From contig CM076270.1 in assembly GCA_038380795.1 (NCBI GenBank), forward strand, positions 23,080,001 to 23,144,000: 64,000 nucleotides of DNA. The letters run 5' to 3'. Below the pieces are notes generated by a model. That model was given only the letters and a program-made list of their open reading frames with translations, did no database searches and was not told where the DNA came from. The DNA is from Pyrocephalus nanus (lineage: Eukaryota > Chordata > Aves > Passeriformes > Tyrannidae). The position numbers and the translations under genes are program-made. Of the stretch, positions 11,044 through 24,173 are shown one piece after another; position 1 is the first letter of the stretch, and every line of letters starts with the position of its first letter.

Positions 11044-14000
11044 ACAAATTTATGAGAACATTGTTTTTTCCTCTCTAGCTATGGTTAAACCTCCTAGCAG
11101 GTTTAACTTCTAGTAGGCAATGCAAAGAAGGTTTGATGGCTCCATCACTCCACCTCTCCAGGCTAAAATTCCAAGAATTGCATGCATTATGTAAAAAATG
11201 TACCTCTGTCTATGTTTTGCCTCTCTGCTGCTTTTTTTTTTTAACTTCCCTGATTCCAGTGACCAGCCACAACTCCAAATTGTCAATACAAATGCACTCA
11301 GTAAGCTTCATCAATGTGAAGTCAAGAAGATATCATAATTAAAGATATATCTAGGCAAATCCTGTGGCAGGGTTTTAATGCAGCAGCTTGAGAGGATGAA
11401 CTTCCAGAGCTCCAGCTTAATTAAGGAAAATAAAAGGTTATCTATTGTTTCACTATCTTGAATCTATTCAAGATAAGCTTCCTACAGAGCTGCTGGTGAT
11501 GGCTCTGGATCAGCTCTCAGGCCCAGCTAAGCAATCTCCCAGAGATCAGTGGCCATCAAAACCAGGAAATCAGAAGGGAACAGTTCAGGCTGTTGTATTT
11601 GTCCTTGACATTTTGTGACCGCTCCTCTGTGTTTTGTCACTACATTTTATTATTGCATAAACGTTTCCTTTGGGCATCTGGGCTTCACAGCAGTGGGATC
11701 TTCTCAAAGCACATCATCCAAAGGTGTCGTATTTGCTTCAAACTGCTTGTAGGTGAAACAGCACCTGGATGAGAAGAACAATGAACAGGTAAACAGATGC
11801 ACAGGAAGGTTGTCTTTTACGTGGTAAGCAGCTGAGTGCTTTGTTAAGGGAAGAGCAGCAGTGTTTTACAACAAATGTGTATTTGTTTTGCAAACTCCAG
11901 CCACTCCTCTGTGTCAAGTCCTAATTTCCCTCCTCGAGGTGCCTGGGGACAGAAGCTGAATGACATGTGAGCTACCAGATGCACGGGGTAAGCCATGTTT
12001 CTCCTTTTTTATTATTATTTTTCTCTGACTTCCATTTTCACCAAGTTCCTGCCTGGGTCAGTAGATATCCTCAGTTTTATTGTTGGACCTCAATGCTTTC
12101 TCTTCTACAGTAAGGAGCAGTTGGACCTGTTAGCTTCTCCTTTCAATAGATGTTTATGTGAAAACCTCAAAACATTATCTGCACAGTACTCTGAGATAAA
12201 ATATCCCTTCCATAAAAAAATATATATAATAATTCCTGATAAGATATGATGAGTTTCAATATCAGCAACATCAGCATTGGTATGTCTCCTATTCCCTGTG
12301 AAGCCACTTCCTTATCTAGATTTTGTTATCTGGTTGCATACTGATCTGATCTGTTTTTAAAGTGTAGAGAAGGAAAACGGAATAAAGTAATTATGGCAAT
12401 GATAATTTGTAACCCATGCCTGATTAGCCAGTCCTTTGGAGTTGTTGCTTTTTTGGTAGGAAAAAGGAGAAGGTTGTAGGTAATGAAGCAGAGTTTTCTG
12501 CTCCTGTGGTTTTTTTGGTTCATTTGATGCAAGTTGAATGATGGTCCCCTGCACACCTTCAGTCCATCTACATCCCGTCTGTCCCACTGGGACAGTGCAA
12601 AAATCTGGTTATAACATTTTATTTTTTTGTAATTCATTAGAGGTGAGAAAAGAGGCCTCTATGAATTAAATCCCTCTGATGCAGAATGTTTTCCAGCAGT
12701 TTAATAAACCTGTCCCCTAGAGTTTCAGTATTAGCCAAAAGGGAACATGCATTTGTTTTTATGTTGATTTTCTAGATCTCCAGAAAAAATAAACAAATAG
12801 ACAAACCACAGCAAAGATATTCTTTGTTTCTGCATCATGGCATTTCAAAGAACAAACTATCCATGTAATTTGTATCAGTATACAGAAAATTGTCTGCTTG
12901 CCTGTTAAGGTGGGATGATATTCAGTAATCGCCCTTGCCTCCACACTGAGTAATTTAAATCATCTTTCTTTATTTATGGATGGTGTCAAGGCCTCAGAAA
13001 AATATCATTGTGCTACACCTGAATTTTTTATAAACAAATAACAAAAAGTGAGTCCTCTCAGGCTTCCAAAAACGGCTGCATGAATGGACTGTGCCAATCT
13101 CTGACTTCGAAGAGCTACCCAAAATACATCCCCTTTCCTTCTGCAGGATAAAACACTAACCTTTAGCAAGCTCTAGTGTAGTTTTCCACCTGCGGCTACT
13201 AACAACATAATTCTCCAAAGTTACTCTATCGATCCATACCACAAACTAAATTTTAAACTGAGTATTAACTGGAACCTGGTAAGCTGCATTCAGCAAATGA
13301 GGTTTGTATTGAATGAAATGGCTGACAGGGAAGCAGCATGAGTTTCTCAGTGAGTTTGCTTTAAATGTGCCTTAGGAGCTCAGTAACATAAATCATAAGA
13401 CTTCCATTATTTAATTCTTAATATCAGTTCTTAATAGCTTCATAATTCACTGTTGCTTTTAATTACCATTCGTATCTCCAACAACAACAAAAAATAGGCT
13501 TAAAGAAAAAGAAATCAAACATCAGAACCTGGTTTTGATTTAGAAACATTCATAGTATTGAAATAGAAATGTTGCTCCTAGCTATACTGTTTGAATTATA
13601 CATTAACTCATTTCATCTGGTTTCTCTGGTGCTATTTTGGAATATTTTTTCAGCCACTGATTTGCATTTCAAGTTCAACCTAAACTCCACTTTTAATATT
13701 CAAAGATATTAGGTCAGCTATATAATTTATCAATTCATAAAAAAAAAACCCCCACCATATTCTATCATAAGCGTCTCGTGTTTTATTGGCTGCTCCCCAA
13801 CTCTCATGTGCCACAGGGAGAGTGAACCAGAACACTTCTGAGGGGTCTGTGGGAATCTGAGATTCAGAACAGCAAATGTGAACCCCAGTGCACTGTGGGT
13901 GAGGTGACAGGCAGCCAGAAGGCATGTCAAAGTCAGATGGCATCCTGAGGCAAATATGCTATTAACGCTGCCACTTCGGGTTATTCGAAGAAGTAAACTC

Positions 14001-14510
14001 ATAATAATGATGTTTTGTCACTCAGTCATTTTTCCTAATCTAAACTGCAGCTGATGTATCTTACATTGCTGCAGAATCTATAATGCATTGGAAAAATTCC
14101 TGATCCACTTCACTGCGAGTACAGCCAAGAAAAACTGTTTACTGCAGAGGAACAACTTGATTTAAAGCTCGTATTTCTTTGAGTCTAGTAGTGCTACACC
14201 TGCTTTCAGCTCGCCCTTTTACAGGTAGCAAGAGGCAAAGAGAGGCCTCCTTTTAGTTTGTTGTTACAACTAGATTTGTCTTTAGCCTATCTCCCTGTTT
14301 TCCTGCTCTGGAGCTGGCTGGAAACCAGCAGGGAGAAGGGTGAGGGAAGGGAGGCCACCCCACGCACCCACAGAAGTCCCTGCTGCAAAAACACTGGAGC
14401 ACCCAGTCTGGATCAGCTCTCCCTTGCAATGCTGACTGCAGCTGACTTTGGATCAGACACCCAGCAGACACTAAACACAACTGCTTCGATGTCAGGAATT
14501 AATCATGATG
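11044..14510. other. Non-coding stretch
   Basis: The longest open frame is 103 codons (12326-12637, minus) and looks random. Text is A+T-rich, with several ATTAAT and TAATT words and no recognisable repeat family. Confidence 0.6.
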
Positions 14511-14522
14511 GATTAATTAATC
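14511..14522. promoter_or_regulatory. GATTAATTAATC palindrome, homeodomain-like
   Basis: This perfect 12-bp palindrome carries two overlapping TAAT cores. It sits in a cluster with GGAATTAATCATGATGG just upstream and AGAAATTAAATTG just downstream. TAATTA and TAATC are typical homeodomain (paired, LIM, OTX) sites. Such clusters occur in developmental enhancers, but A+T-rich DNA also produces them by chance. Confidence 0.2.
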
Positions 14523-14710
14523 AGAAATTAAATTGCTGTCATCCCTCTTCATTCCTTCCCGGCAGGACATCTTCCTCCTTCATCTGCAGCAGAGTTCTGC
14601 CCAGGCAGAGCAGAGCAGAGCAGAATGCAGACATGAAGCTTGCATAGCTACAGTGAGAAGTAAACGTGGGTATCTATGTATAGACACAAAGACATATGTT
14701 TTGAATAGAT

Positions 14711-14742
14711 GTATATACATACATATATATATATATATACAC
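14711..14742 (+). repeat. (TA)n microsatellite
   Basis: GTATATACATACATA leads into about eight uninterrupted AT dinucleotides and then ACAC. It is a short imperfect TA/CA microsatellite. Confidence 0.9.
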
Positions 14743-14947
14743 TGAATAGTTGTCACTATAAATAAATGCTGTAAAGGAATGCAATGTTTACATATAAATT
14801 TTAAATCATCAGCTCTCGCTGTGCAGAATCAAAACAGCCTTTTTGTAACATTCGGGGGAAAAGAAATAGGGGAAAATACGGCTGTGTTGCCACCTGGAGG
14901 GTCGGGGTGTCCTCACCTGCGTGTAGTTGTGACTGGCTCCACAGGAC

Positions 14948-14987
14948 GGGGACATGGATTTAATCGTGGGGACATGGATTTAATCAT
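14948..14987 (+). repeat. 20-bp direct tandem duplication
   Basis: Two adjacent copies of GGGGACATGGATTTAATCRT (14948-14967 and 14968-14987) differ at a single base. The near-identity implies a recent slippage or duplication event. It adds one unit to a small open frame with no known product. Confidence 0.9.
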
Positions 14988-17900
14988 AGGCACATGAAGT
15001 TCCTGGCATTGGGGTTATCATTAGGAGTAATTTGTTGTGTAGTTACACCTTTTATCAGTCTTTGGACCAGCATAAACAACCCCAAAGCCTGGACACTTAT
15101 TTATTGCAGTGCTCTACAGATGGCATATCTGTGCCTTCAGAATAAACTCCTGTGTGTGTCTCCTTTTGCTTAAAGGAAGAGGCAGGAGGGATGATGTTGG
15201 CAGTGAAAAGGGTCAGAACTCAATGCTTCTTTTCAGCTTTTTTTTCATCTGGATTTGACTTCTAAATCTTAGACTTAGGAAAGTGGGAAGGAAGCTAAAC
15301 CTCTAAACCAAAAATTAATTCTAAAATTAGAATTAGACCTGTTTTATTCACCCTGAGGAGATGTAAAAGCCTGAAATAAAATCCAGCCAAAGCCATCAAG
15401 TATTCTCACACAGGCTCTTGTCCTTCACCCTGCTGCCTGGGAACACCCAAGGGAAGAAATGTTTCCTGCAGTAGAAATGATCCGAGTATGAAGTTAACAT
15501 CTCTTGAAGTGCAGCAAGCACGACCATCCTAGCACGGGACTGCACACAATGGACTCATCTTCCATTTGTGGTCCAAGAGCCTGGTTAACAGAGGCAACAC
15601 CAGGCTCCCACCCCTCTCACCTGAGCAAAGTCCCTCCTCAGAATCACCAAACGTCCTGTGCGGTTCTACAGATTCCTGGTCTCCTGTGCCACTGCATGGC
15701 CGCACGCAGAAATGCAGGTCTGAGTAGTAAACGGCTTTTTTTGGTGTTTGTTTTTTTTTTTTTCCCCGTGATAATGAGGAAAAACTAAAAAAAAAAAAAA
15801 ATTAAGGTGTCTGTAACAGTGACAGAAAAATTATAAGCGTGCCCAACTTAAAATTGTAAAAATTACTAAACACACGCTCAGATAGAGATGCTCACGTGTA
15901 GGTCTTCCCATTGTAATCTTTTTGTACTATAATATGCACTTGCTTGGGGAAATTGGATCTTTAATAACCTCTCTTTTACGAGGTTTTAACTTTCAATCCT
16001 GACCATGAATGAAACATTTATTTTGTTTACTCTTATGTCTGGACAGATGACAGCCTTTCCTAAACATGTCTTTACGGGATTAAAAATAATATTTTTAAAA
16101 TAATGCTAGCTGGAGATGATCCCAGGTAAAGCAATAGCAGATATTGTTGTGTTTTAATTCCCTGGAAAAGAGGTGGCAGCAGCTGCAGTACAAGCAGCTG
16201 AAGCACAGCATTTCTCCTTGTGCTAACCTAGACTTTGCAAGGGTGCAGCCAGACACATAAGATGCTTCCATGCAATTATTGTACTTATCTAGGAAATAAT
16301 CTGAAAAAGGCCATCTGACAGGCAGGATGCCATCTTTCTATTGCTAAGCAACCCCTGATACCTCTTTTCAGGAGGAGTGTTCTGTTTCCTGAAGAGCAGA
16401 CAGCTGAATTTAAAGAAGCCTCTTTCTTTTTTCTATATTTCTTTTCTTCTCTTTCTCTCTCTCACAAAAAAAACCCTACCAGTGGCCCTATAATGACAAA
16501 AATTAGGCCTGGGAAGAGTTTGAAAGGCAAAAGACCAGCAAAAGCTGAGCTGCACACTGCAGTCAATAAGGCAGTGCTGATAATGATGGCACAAATGACC
16601 CTCCATCGGTAATGATGGTAATGAAAATGAAATACACTGCTCTATGGAGAAAATTTGGATTGGAGAGAAAAACTGAAAGAAAAGTGTGAGAAAGACCACA
16701 TCTTCTTTACATTATGCCTTCTCATTCCTTTTTTTCCATTTGGTTTTACTCTCTCTCTTCCTTCTAGCCCTTATTTTGCAAAAATTTAACAGCATATGCT
16801 TTGTGATTCGACACGAACATTACCTGCTTTAGTGGTTTGTGAGGTAAGGCCATTAGTGTTGCGTTTTAGCTGGTTCCCTGTTTTGCTTACTTGTTGTCTC
16901 TGAGGTCACAGGTTTCTGCCATTGACTGCTCTTCCAACAGTTCTCAACTAAGCAAATATATTTTAAGCTGATAGTTTATCTCTAGTGGTGTCTTGAGATA
17001 ATTATTTACACAGTGGGATTTTTCAGTGTAACAAACACACCTGCAGTTGTCCATCTCATGTTGGCTGCTTTCACTTTGCACCTCCTTGAACCCTTTTGTT
17101 ACAACATGTAGAAAATAGTGTTTCTTGTGGGCACAGGGGTTGGCTTTTTTTTTTTTTTTCCTAACCAGGGAGGAACCAAGAGTACCCACACTGATCTTTT
17201 CAGCTGGTGCAGATAGTGAAGGGCTCAGTCAAAATTTTCTGCAAACAGTTCCAGATTCCAGATAAAATTCTCTCACTGGTGAGTGGAGTGCATAGCACAA
17301 GAGCTTCCTTTTTCTTCTTGCCCTCTGCCTTCTCTGAATGGATGCTACTAGGTCAATCCCTAGTCAAGAAGCTCAGTTTAATCTCTCAACAGCCACTGAG
17401 CAGAAATTATGCTTCAAATAAGGATGGTCATTTCCACTCTCCCAGCCTAAAGCACGTACTGAGTACACAATCTAGTTCAAACATTCTAGTGCTCAGTTAA
17501 ATCCATTGTCTCACAGTTATTAGTGGCAATACAGAAAATTTCAGATATCCATATTGATGTTGAGTAGAAATGATTTCACGGAACAAGGTCAGAGTTGGAT
17601 TAAAAAAATGCCCACACAGGATGTATTTACAGTTTTCTTTCAAGTTGCAGTGAGTACCTGGAGTGAGTATGGCTTGAGTTTTCCCACTCCTTCTCTTCGG
17701 TGTGAATGATGTCAGCAAAAATGCAGGTCAGTATAAAGGTGAATATCAGCACAGTGGGCAAAGCAACTGCTGAAATTATGGTCAGTTTGTGGATAGTTTG
17801 AAAATATGTAACTGAGAAAAATTCATCAGGTCAATTAGGCAAAGAAATAATTAACACATCAGAGAATGGTGCAAGGGAAAATTCCTGGCAGGGAGGAATC

Positions 17901-20900
17901 TGTAAGGAAGCAGAGGCACAAAGTTGTCCCCTGTAGTGAGTTGCCTTTATGGAACCACAATATTCTCAACAAGGATTTCCCACAGGGGGAGCAAAAAAAA
18001 AAATCTTCCTTTTGTAAAAAACCTCAAAATAATTCCAGCTGTCTGCCAGTAATTAAATCCATTACACTAGCAACAGGTGGTGAGGCTGTAATTTTTTTTC
18101 ACATCTGTTATCATTTTCATGAGTGAGCATGAACTCCTTGCCAGAGCTGTGTAAACCACGGAGCAGAGAGGGCTGGGTTGATGGACTATCAGCCAGGCAG
18201 CTGCTGTGCTCAGGAGTTACCTGAAGAGCAGAGCAGAAGGGATGTGAGAATATTTGGTAGGCACAAGGGGTTTGGGCAGCATTTTAAAGGATAGAAAGGC
18301 AGGAATTTAAAAGGGAGTGAAGAGATTTCATAGGTTCTTTTTAGGGAAGAACAAGAAAGGAAAAGGAAGCTTTGGTTGTGTTTAGATTATTACCTTGATA
18401 TCTGTTTCAATTTCCAGCCAGAGACTTTCTATTTGGCCTAGGACATGTTTCTTGGTTTCTCTCTTCAGTAAGTTTAAAAATTAAAATTCCTGGAAACTTT
18501 CATAGACCGTGAGGACAACAGACATAGAGCAGCTTACATATAAGTTAATGAATTTGCCTCAGCCTCCAAATCACTGTGCATTTGTGCAAACTGCCTGCTG
18601 GGAATGTTGTGCCAGGGCAAAGAGGGCTGTGTGAGTCTCAAAATTAATTCCAAACATTGAAGAACTTGCTGAGACAGGATGCTGCTTTTAATGCAAAGAA
18701 CACATGGAATGGCCACAGCTCTGGGTTGCATAAATTACTGTAATTCTTTTCAAAGAATCATCATTTAACTCTACTGGACTTTGAACTAACAAAATTTTGC
18801 AGGTTGTTTAATGTTAATGACTGTCATTAAGCTGAGGCTACTTGGCTGAGATCCATGGTGAGGGGCAGGGTTTACCCAGCAGATCTTCACTTTCCTGGAA
18901 GCTGTTCCATAGGCAGAGCTGCAGATCATCCCATTCCTGCCCACATCCTGGTGGAGTTGTGTCACTAGAGATTCCCATAGGGTGAAAAGACCATCAGGAA
19001 CCACATCTTTTTCTTAATCCATAAAATTAAACTGACACAGGAAATTAATACCCCTTAAACAGTCTAAACCTCCAAACAATTATTGTGGAGCTCTGAATGG
19101 AGACAGAAATGGGTGCCAGGCCAGGTCAGTCCAGGCATCCTTCCCACCCTCCTCCTCCACCATTCCACATCCTTGACTTTGGAAGTGAGCATGGGCTGGG
19201 TAATGTTCTGTGTGTGCAGGACTGTGGAGGCTTCCACACAGTCTCCTCTTCCAGACCTGAGAGGCCCCAGTGTGCATAAACCACCCCCCATCTGCTCTTA
19301 TTTTGTGGAAGTGTATTTGCTGACAGGAGGCCAAAGTCATGCTTCAAGTATGGTTAATCAGTGAAATAATTAACTTCAGAGCTTCATGTGATGGCATTGA
19401 CCAATACAGGGAGTATCCAGCTTTGTACTGGAATGAACCAAAGCAGCTCCTGTGGTCTCTGGGGAAGGGTTATTTATTTGTGAGGTTTAGCATTGCTATT
19501 TGACTATTTGTCTAAAAGGCTCATATGACAGAGTTAGTCTTCCTGAGAAATCACTGCATATTGCTCAGTGATTCACTGACTTCTGGCCAGAGCACTGTTT
19601 GTAGCTGATTTATCTGAATCCCTTTCAAATCCTTCCCTCAACCAGCATTTCATGAGCTCCTTTCCTATGTGGTTGCTCAGGAAGGTTGTGCAAAAATGGT
19701 TTTTTCAAACACAGTGATTACACACGGAGCAGATGAGCTGTCTCAGGTTTATGTCACAGCCCATCTGCCTGTTCCAAACAGGCTTCCTGCATTGTGCCAT
19801 TTCCTCTCCATCGGGCAGGCAGCAAAAAGGCTTCTCACACGCAGCATCTTCATTCTGTTTGACCTTTCCACAGTGCTATTTCACATGCATGCTTTCAAGT
19901 TTGCATTTCCTTCTGCAAATATAGTTTTAATCTCCTCCTATTTTGGCAGCAGGTGCCGTTGCAACAAGAGCTGTTTGTTCTTCATCCCGCTGTCTTCAGC
20001 ATGGAAGCTGAAGTACAACGTGTCAGCAGGGGATGGGCAGTCTGAGGCACTCTCAGGGCACACACTTCAAGGCTGGATCCTACAGAGATCTGAACTGTAG
20101 TGCAAATGGGAAATGTGTAGGTCTTGGCCCTGTGTTCAGCACAGAAGTACACACAGACCTGAATTTGGATCGGGATAGGACTAAGATTTAAAATGGAGCT
20201 TGATCTAAACACCCTTTCTCAAGCTCCCACTCACTGAGAATACTTAAAATGGAAATGTTTTCCCCACAAGTTTTACATTTTACTCCCTCTTATTCCCGCT
20301 AGTCTGGGTGAGTACTCTGCATTATGAGGAACCAGCCACAAGGTGTCAATGTAGTGTAGCATATTCTCAGAAAGGGTTTGCTACTACAGCATCCTTTGGC
20401 TTTCAGAGCAATTAAAACCTGCCTTCAGACAGGTTATTTGAATCCCTAATTGCAAAAATTCAGGTCAGGTCACATCTTCTGTACCTGATTAATTTAATCA
20501 ATGAAGTCTTCTTGTGCTATGATTGGGAAGGTGTGGGGAGAAAAATTAGTATAAATGACTGAAGCAAAAAATGTGAACAAGCCACAGCTACTGCAGCACT
20601 GTGTGTTAGAAAGAAAGGCTGGCTAAGGGGGATGCAGACTGGTGGGGATGAGTTAATTCTTGCCAAAATATGAGAAGTGACTATAAGCAAAAGATGCAAT
20701 ATGTGAATTCAGTCTTCACAGTAAGGAGTCAAAATATCTGGATGAACTGGTGCCTGATTATAGAGCACCAGTTACACCCATTTATAAGAAGCATAATGAC
20801 AAATGAGACAAGAAAAAGATAGAAAAGCAATACTGTAGAGTTCCATTTTGTCTCTTCTACACACAGATCGTTGTGTGTTATTAAATATACAAACAAATGC

Positions 20901-23489
20901 CTAAGAAGAATCAGAGCTAAAGCTGAGGTCTGAATTACAAAGGGTGTGGAAGCAATTTGGTTTTGTACCTCAACAGGGGGCTTGGATGTAGGGGGGAAGG
21001 GCCTGTCAGAAATGAAAATGAAAGGCTGTTAGGAAAATTACTCCTGGAATTGTGAATATTATCTCTTTGAAGTAAGCGCTAATGGATTTTGGCTAAGAAT
21101 TTTCAAAGAGGTTAAAGACTTAGCTTGCATTGAATGTCAGTGGCTTTTGGACACTTCACTGCCATAGCCTGCTTTGAAAATCCCAGCTTAGAATATTAAT
21201 TTTAATGTACTCTTTTCGCTGCAGTAGGAGGGAACAGATCCATGACAGAGAGAAGAACAGAGAAACTACAAAAGCAAGTGAGTTTCTTTGTATTACATTC
21301 TTTCTTTATAAATTATTGTACTTTACCTAATCAGGCACCAGTCAAGTACAAATGTGTATATAATAGGTGGCTGAGCAGAGCATATTATGTTATGTGACAT
21401 CCTTCACTTGTGTTAATGTCCCTCTGTATTGTGTTTTGCATAAAGTGGAGGGCACTGACTAGCAGATAACACCAGAAAAATATATCCTTGGGTAAATTTC
21501 TTAGAAGGACAAAGGGAAGATGGAGCCTGTTTATGCAAAGAGCTGGTTTTCTCAGGTTCTAAATCAGCTGTGACACCATGCCTTCCTTTGAGAGACATTT
21601 TATTGGGCAACAGATCAGTGCTGGAGGTCAAGAGAGCAACAGCAATAGATGCATCGTGTTCCCTGGAGCTCCCCAGGGGCAGGCTGGAACAGTAGTTAGA
21701 AAAACTGCAAAGTCTGTGGGAATAGAACTCTTTGTTATTCTTATGCTTTTCTCTTTTGCATTTCCTTTTCATATCATGTATCTTAATGAGAGGAAAAACC
21801 CGTGCACAGTCCTGGTGTGATGGTGAATAAAATGCCACAGGACAGCTTGAAGCACTTCAGAGTGAAGGTGTGTTGGAAAGGTGTGTTTGAATCTCGGTGG
21901 TGGCAACTAAACATGATGGAAAAGCCAGCACAGAAATACCAGTCCCACATCAGACCTTACTGTCAGAGACTTGATCTTCAAGTGGAGATGAGAGAATATC
22001 CTCGCTCTCCTTTAATAGACTAGTGACACTGCTTTTTAATACTTTTTTTTATTTTTATTTCTCCTGAAAGGAAAACAAATCTGAGCATTCTTTTTCTTGG
22101 AATAAACTGGGCAAAAACTAAAACAAATTACCTGGAGTGGAGGGTGGTGATGGTGGTGGTATTAGGTTTGTCTTGCAGTGTTTGGGTGCTGTTTGTTTGT
22201 TTGTTTTCTTTGCTGTTATGCTGAAGACAAGCATTAGTTTAGACAAGTGCCATTGCAAGGGTCCAAGTAAAGAAGTGAGATTGACTGGCAGCTCATTTTA
22301 GGAATGGGAGAATGAATGTTGAAAGAAAAAAAAATGTGCCAGAGCTGGGGTGCTGGGATGTTAGAGAATCCCAGTGTGTACATGGGATTTTTCCAACTAA
22401 AGTTTGTCAACTTCAGATTTTCACCCTTACTGCTGGTATCAATAGCAAAAACATTCCTTTTAATCAAAAAATCTCAGGCCCACAATAACCCTACTAATTG
22501 GTTACTACGACTGAACAGGCCGAATGAAAGGTTTAGATTTGTGTAAATCCAAAATGATTGTCTGTACAAAACCAGTGAGTTCCACTCGTGACAGATGCAC
22601 AGGTTTCACAGTGTGTACCCGAGTCAGCCTGTCACCAAACCCATCTGTTCTATCTGCTTCTGAAAAACGAGCCCCACTTTGCTGAACAGAAAGCACTGAA
22701 CATGTGGCACCTCTTATTTAGGTTTTAACTAGTTTTATCTGGCATGAACAAAGTCATTTTGTTAGATGATGAGGCTAAATGGCTTTCTTTTATGCTAAGG
22801 CTGTAACACACCCAAGACACAGAAGCTGTGTTACCTGAGCATCAGTAAGGGGATTACAACACAGCGGAAAGTTTTTATGGCAGGAATTGTCCTCATTTCT
22901 AGGAATTTAGTGGTGTATCTTAATTACTTGTTGTATCCAACCTCCTGCCAACTTGAGGCATAGATACAATTTGCTCATGCTTGTCTACAAAAAAGGATTT
23001 ATCCTTCAGGATGTTGATCAGCCTCTTCAAGGCCTTTCAGGGCAGTTCAGGATGTTCTTACTGTTCCTGTATTTGCATGAGCATTTGTGATTTTTTACTA
23101 CTTTGCTTAGGAGCCATTTCCTGGACAATAATTTTAGTTTCTAGATTGTGTTAGTATTTAAGAGGAGTCTGCAAGGAGTAATTACTTAACTCCCACCATA
23201 ACCAGCCACTCCAGACTTTGAGTCATCCAAGGCTTCCCCAGGCTTGGCGTGTTTGTCCTAAGAATGTGCTCTCTCAAAGCAGGGCACCCACTTTACATTC
23301 AGTAGGATGCTTTCTTCGCAGAGTTTAATGTTTTGGCAGTTCAGCCAAACCCAGATCAGATGTGGGTGGCACTATTCAGTGGGTGAATCATAGAAGGAGG
23401 TTTAGAAGCACATTGTCTTCTGCTGAATGATGTTACCCAAACTGTGACCTGAAGACCTCAGGTACCCTCTTGCAGCAAAGTGACTTGTA
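14988..23489. other. Long non-coding stretch
   Basis: The longest frames are 143 codons (19669-20100, plus) and 141 codons (21413-21838, minus). Neither shows a domain, a periodic codon pattern or conserved motifs. Low-complexity items are A14 at 15788-15801 and T15 at 17145-17159. No transposon was recognised. Confidence 0.6.
22505..22696 (-). other. Small open frame with CpGs, unresolved
   Basis: A 63-codon minus-strand frame, containing QQSGARFSEADRTDGFGDRL and LSRVELTGFVQTI, has several CpGs and a balanced amino-acid make-up, unlike most chance frames nearby. A good acceptor (AGTGCTTTCTGTTCAG) precedes CAAAGTGGGG within it. No convincing donor follows, and no protein family is recognised. 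It could be a chance frame or a remnant of an exon. Confidence 0.15.
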
Positions 23490-23519
23490 TGACTTTGTCA
23501 GCATCTGTAGACAAAGTCA
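23490..23519. repeat. Perfect 10-bp inverted repeat (hairpin)
   Basis: TGACTTTGTC at 23490-23499 and GACAAAGTCA at 23510-23519 are exact reverse complements separated by ten bases. The DNA or its transcript could form a 10-bp stem with a 10-nt loop. The stem is too short for a microRNA precursor and pairing does not extend outward. TGACTTTG-like half-sites could also be protein-binding sites. Confidence 0.6.
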
Positions 23520-24052
23520 CGAAAAAGGAGCTGCTCAGGATTTCTTTCTGTTGGTATTTTTTCACAGGCATTTTCTACAATGCCTGACTTACACTATCCT
23601 TTATAGTTTTAATGTGGAGCAGTCCTTAGGGAGACCAGGGAATCATTCCTGTGGTTAGTGTTGTAAAGATAACTAAATATGCAACCAGAACTAGGGAATG
23701 AGTGTTTGCTGTTGCTTGGATCTCAGCACAGCCTTTGATACCACTGGGTATTGCATAATTCCTCTCAAATTGGCAAAGAGTTCTTTAATTTGGCTATATT
23801 ATGAATAGCTCACTCATTTTCTTCCTTTTGGCCAGAGGTTCCTCCAAGGTGTATTCTGAGTAGCCACACTTGCAGCTGATTATTCATTAATCTTCTTGCT
23901 TCAAAAGCCCTTTTTTTATTTGTTTTAATTTCTTCTTCCTGTTGAAAATCTCTGCTTTAAGAAGCTTGTATCCCCAGTGCCTTGCTGCTGGTGCTGTCGT
24001 TGCTGGCTGTGCAGCACAAATCTGAAGTGCTGTCATTTGGTCTGTCTTGCAG

Positions 24053-24173
24053 TTCCTGCCACTCACACAACATTGGAAGGTGTGGGGACAAAATTCAGCC
24101 TAGCAAGGAAGAATATTTATATCCAGATGCTGGTGAAAAGAGTAGGACAGCTCGAAGTGTTGCCTCTCTTCTG
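24053..24173 (+). other. Candidate exon, plus strand (121 bp)
   Basis: TTTGGTCTGTCTTGCAG, a good acceptor, precedes 121 bp ending CTTCTG before GTAGGTACC, a usable donor. After the first base one frame is open (SCHSHNIGRCGDKIQPSKEE onward). A second frame is also open, so protein-coding cannot be claimed. It could be a non-coding RNA exon or a decoy. Confidence 0.15.

Noticed and set aside
19669..20100. 143-codon plus-strand frame
   Set aside because: No recognisable protein and no bounding splice sites.
21878..21905. TTTGAATCTCGG-like text as a tRNA T-arm
   Set aside because: No matching A-box or cloverleaf could be drawn around it.
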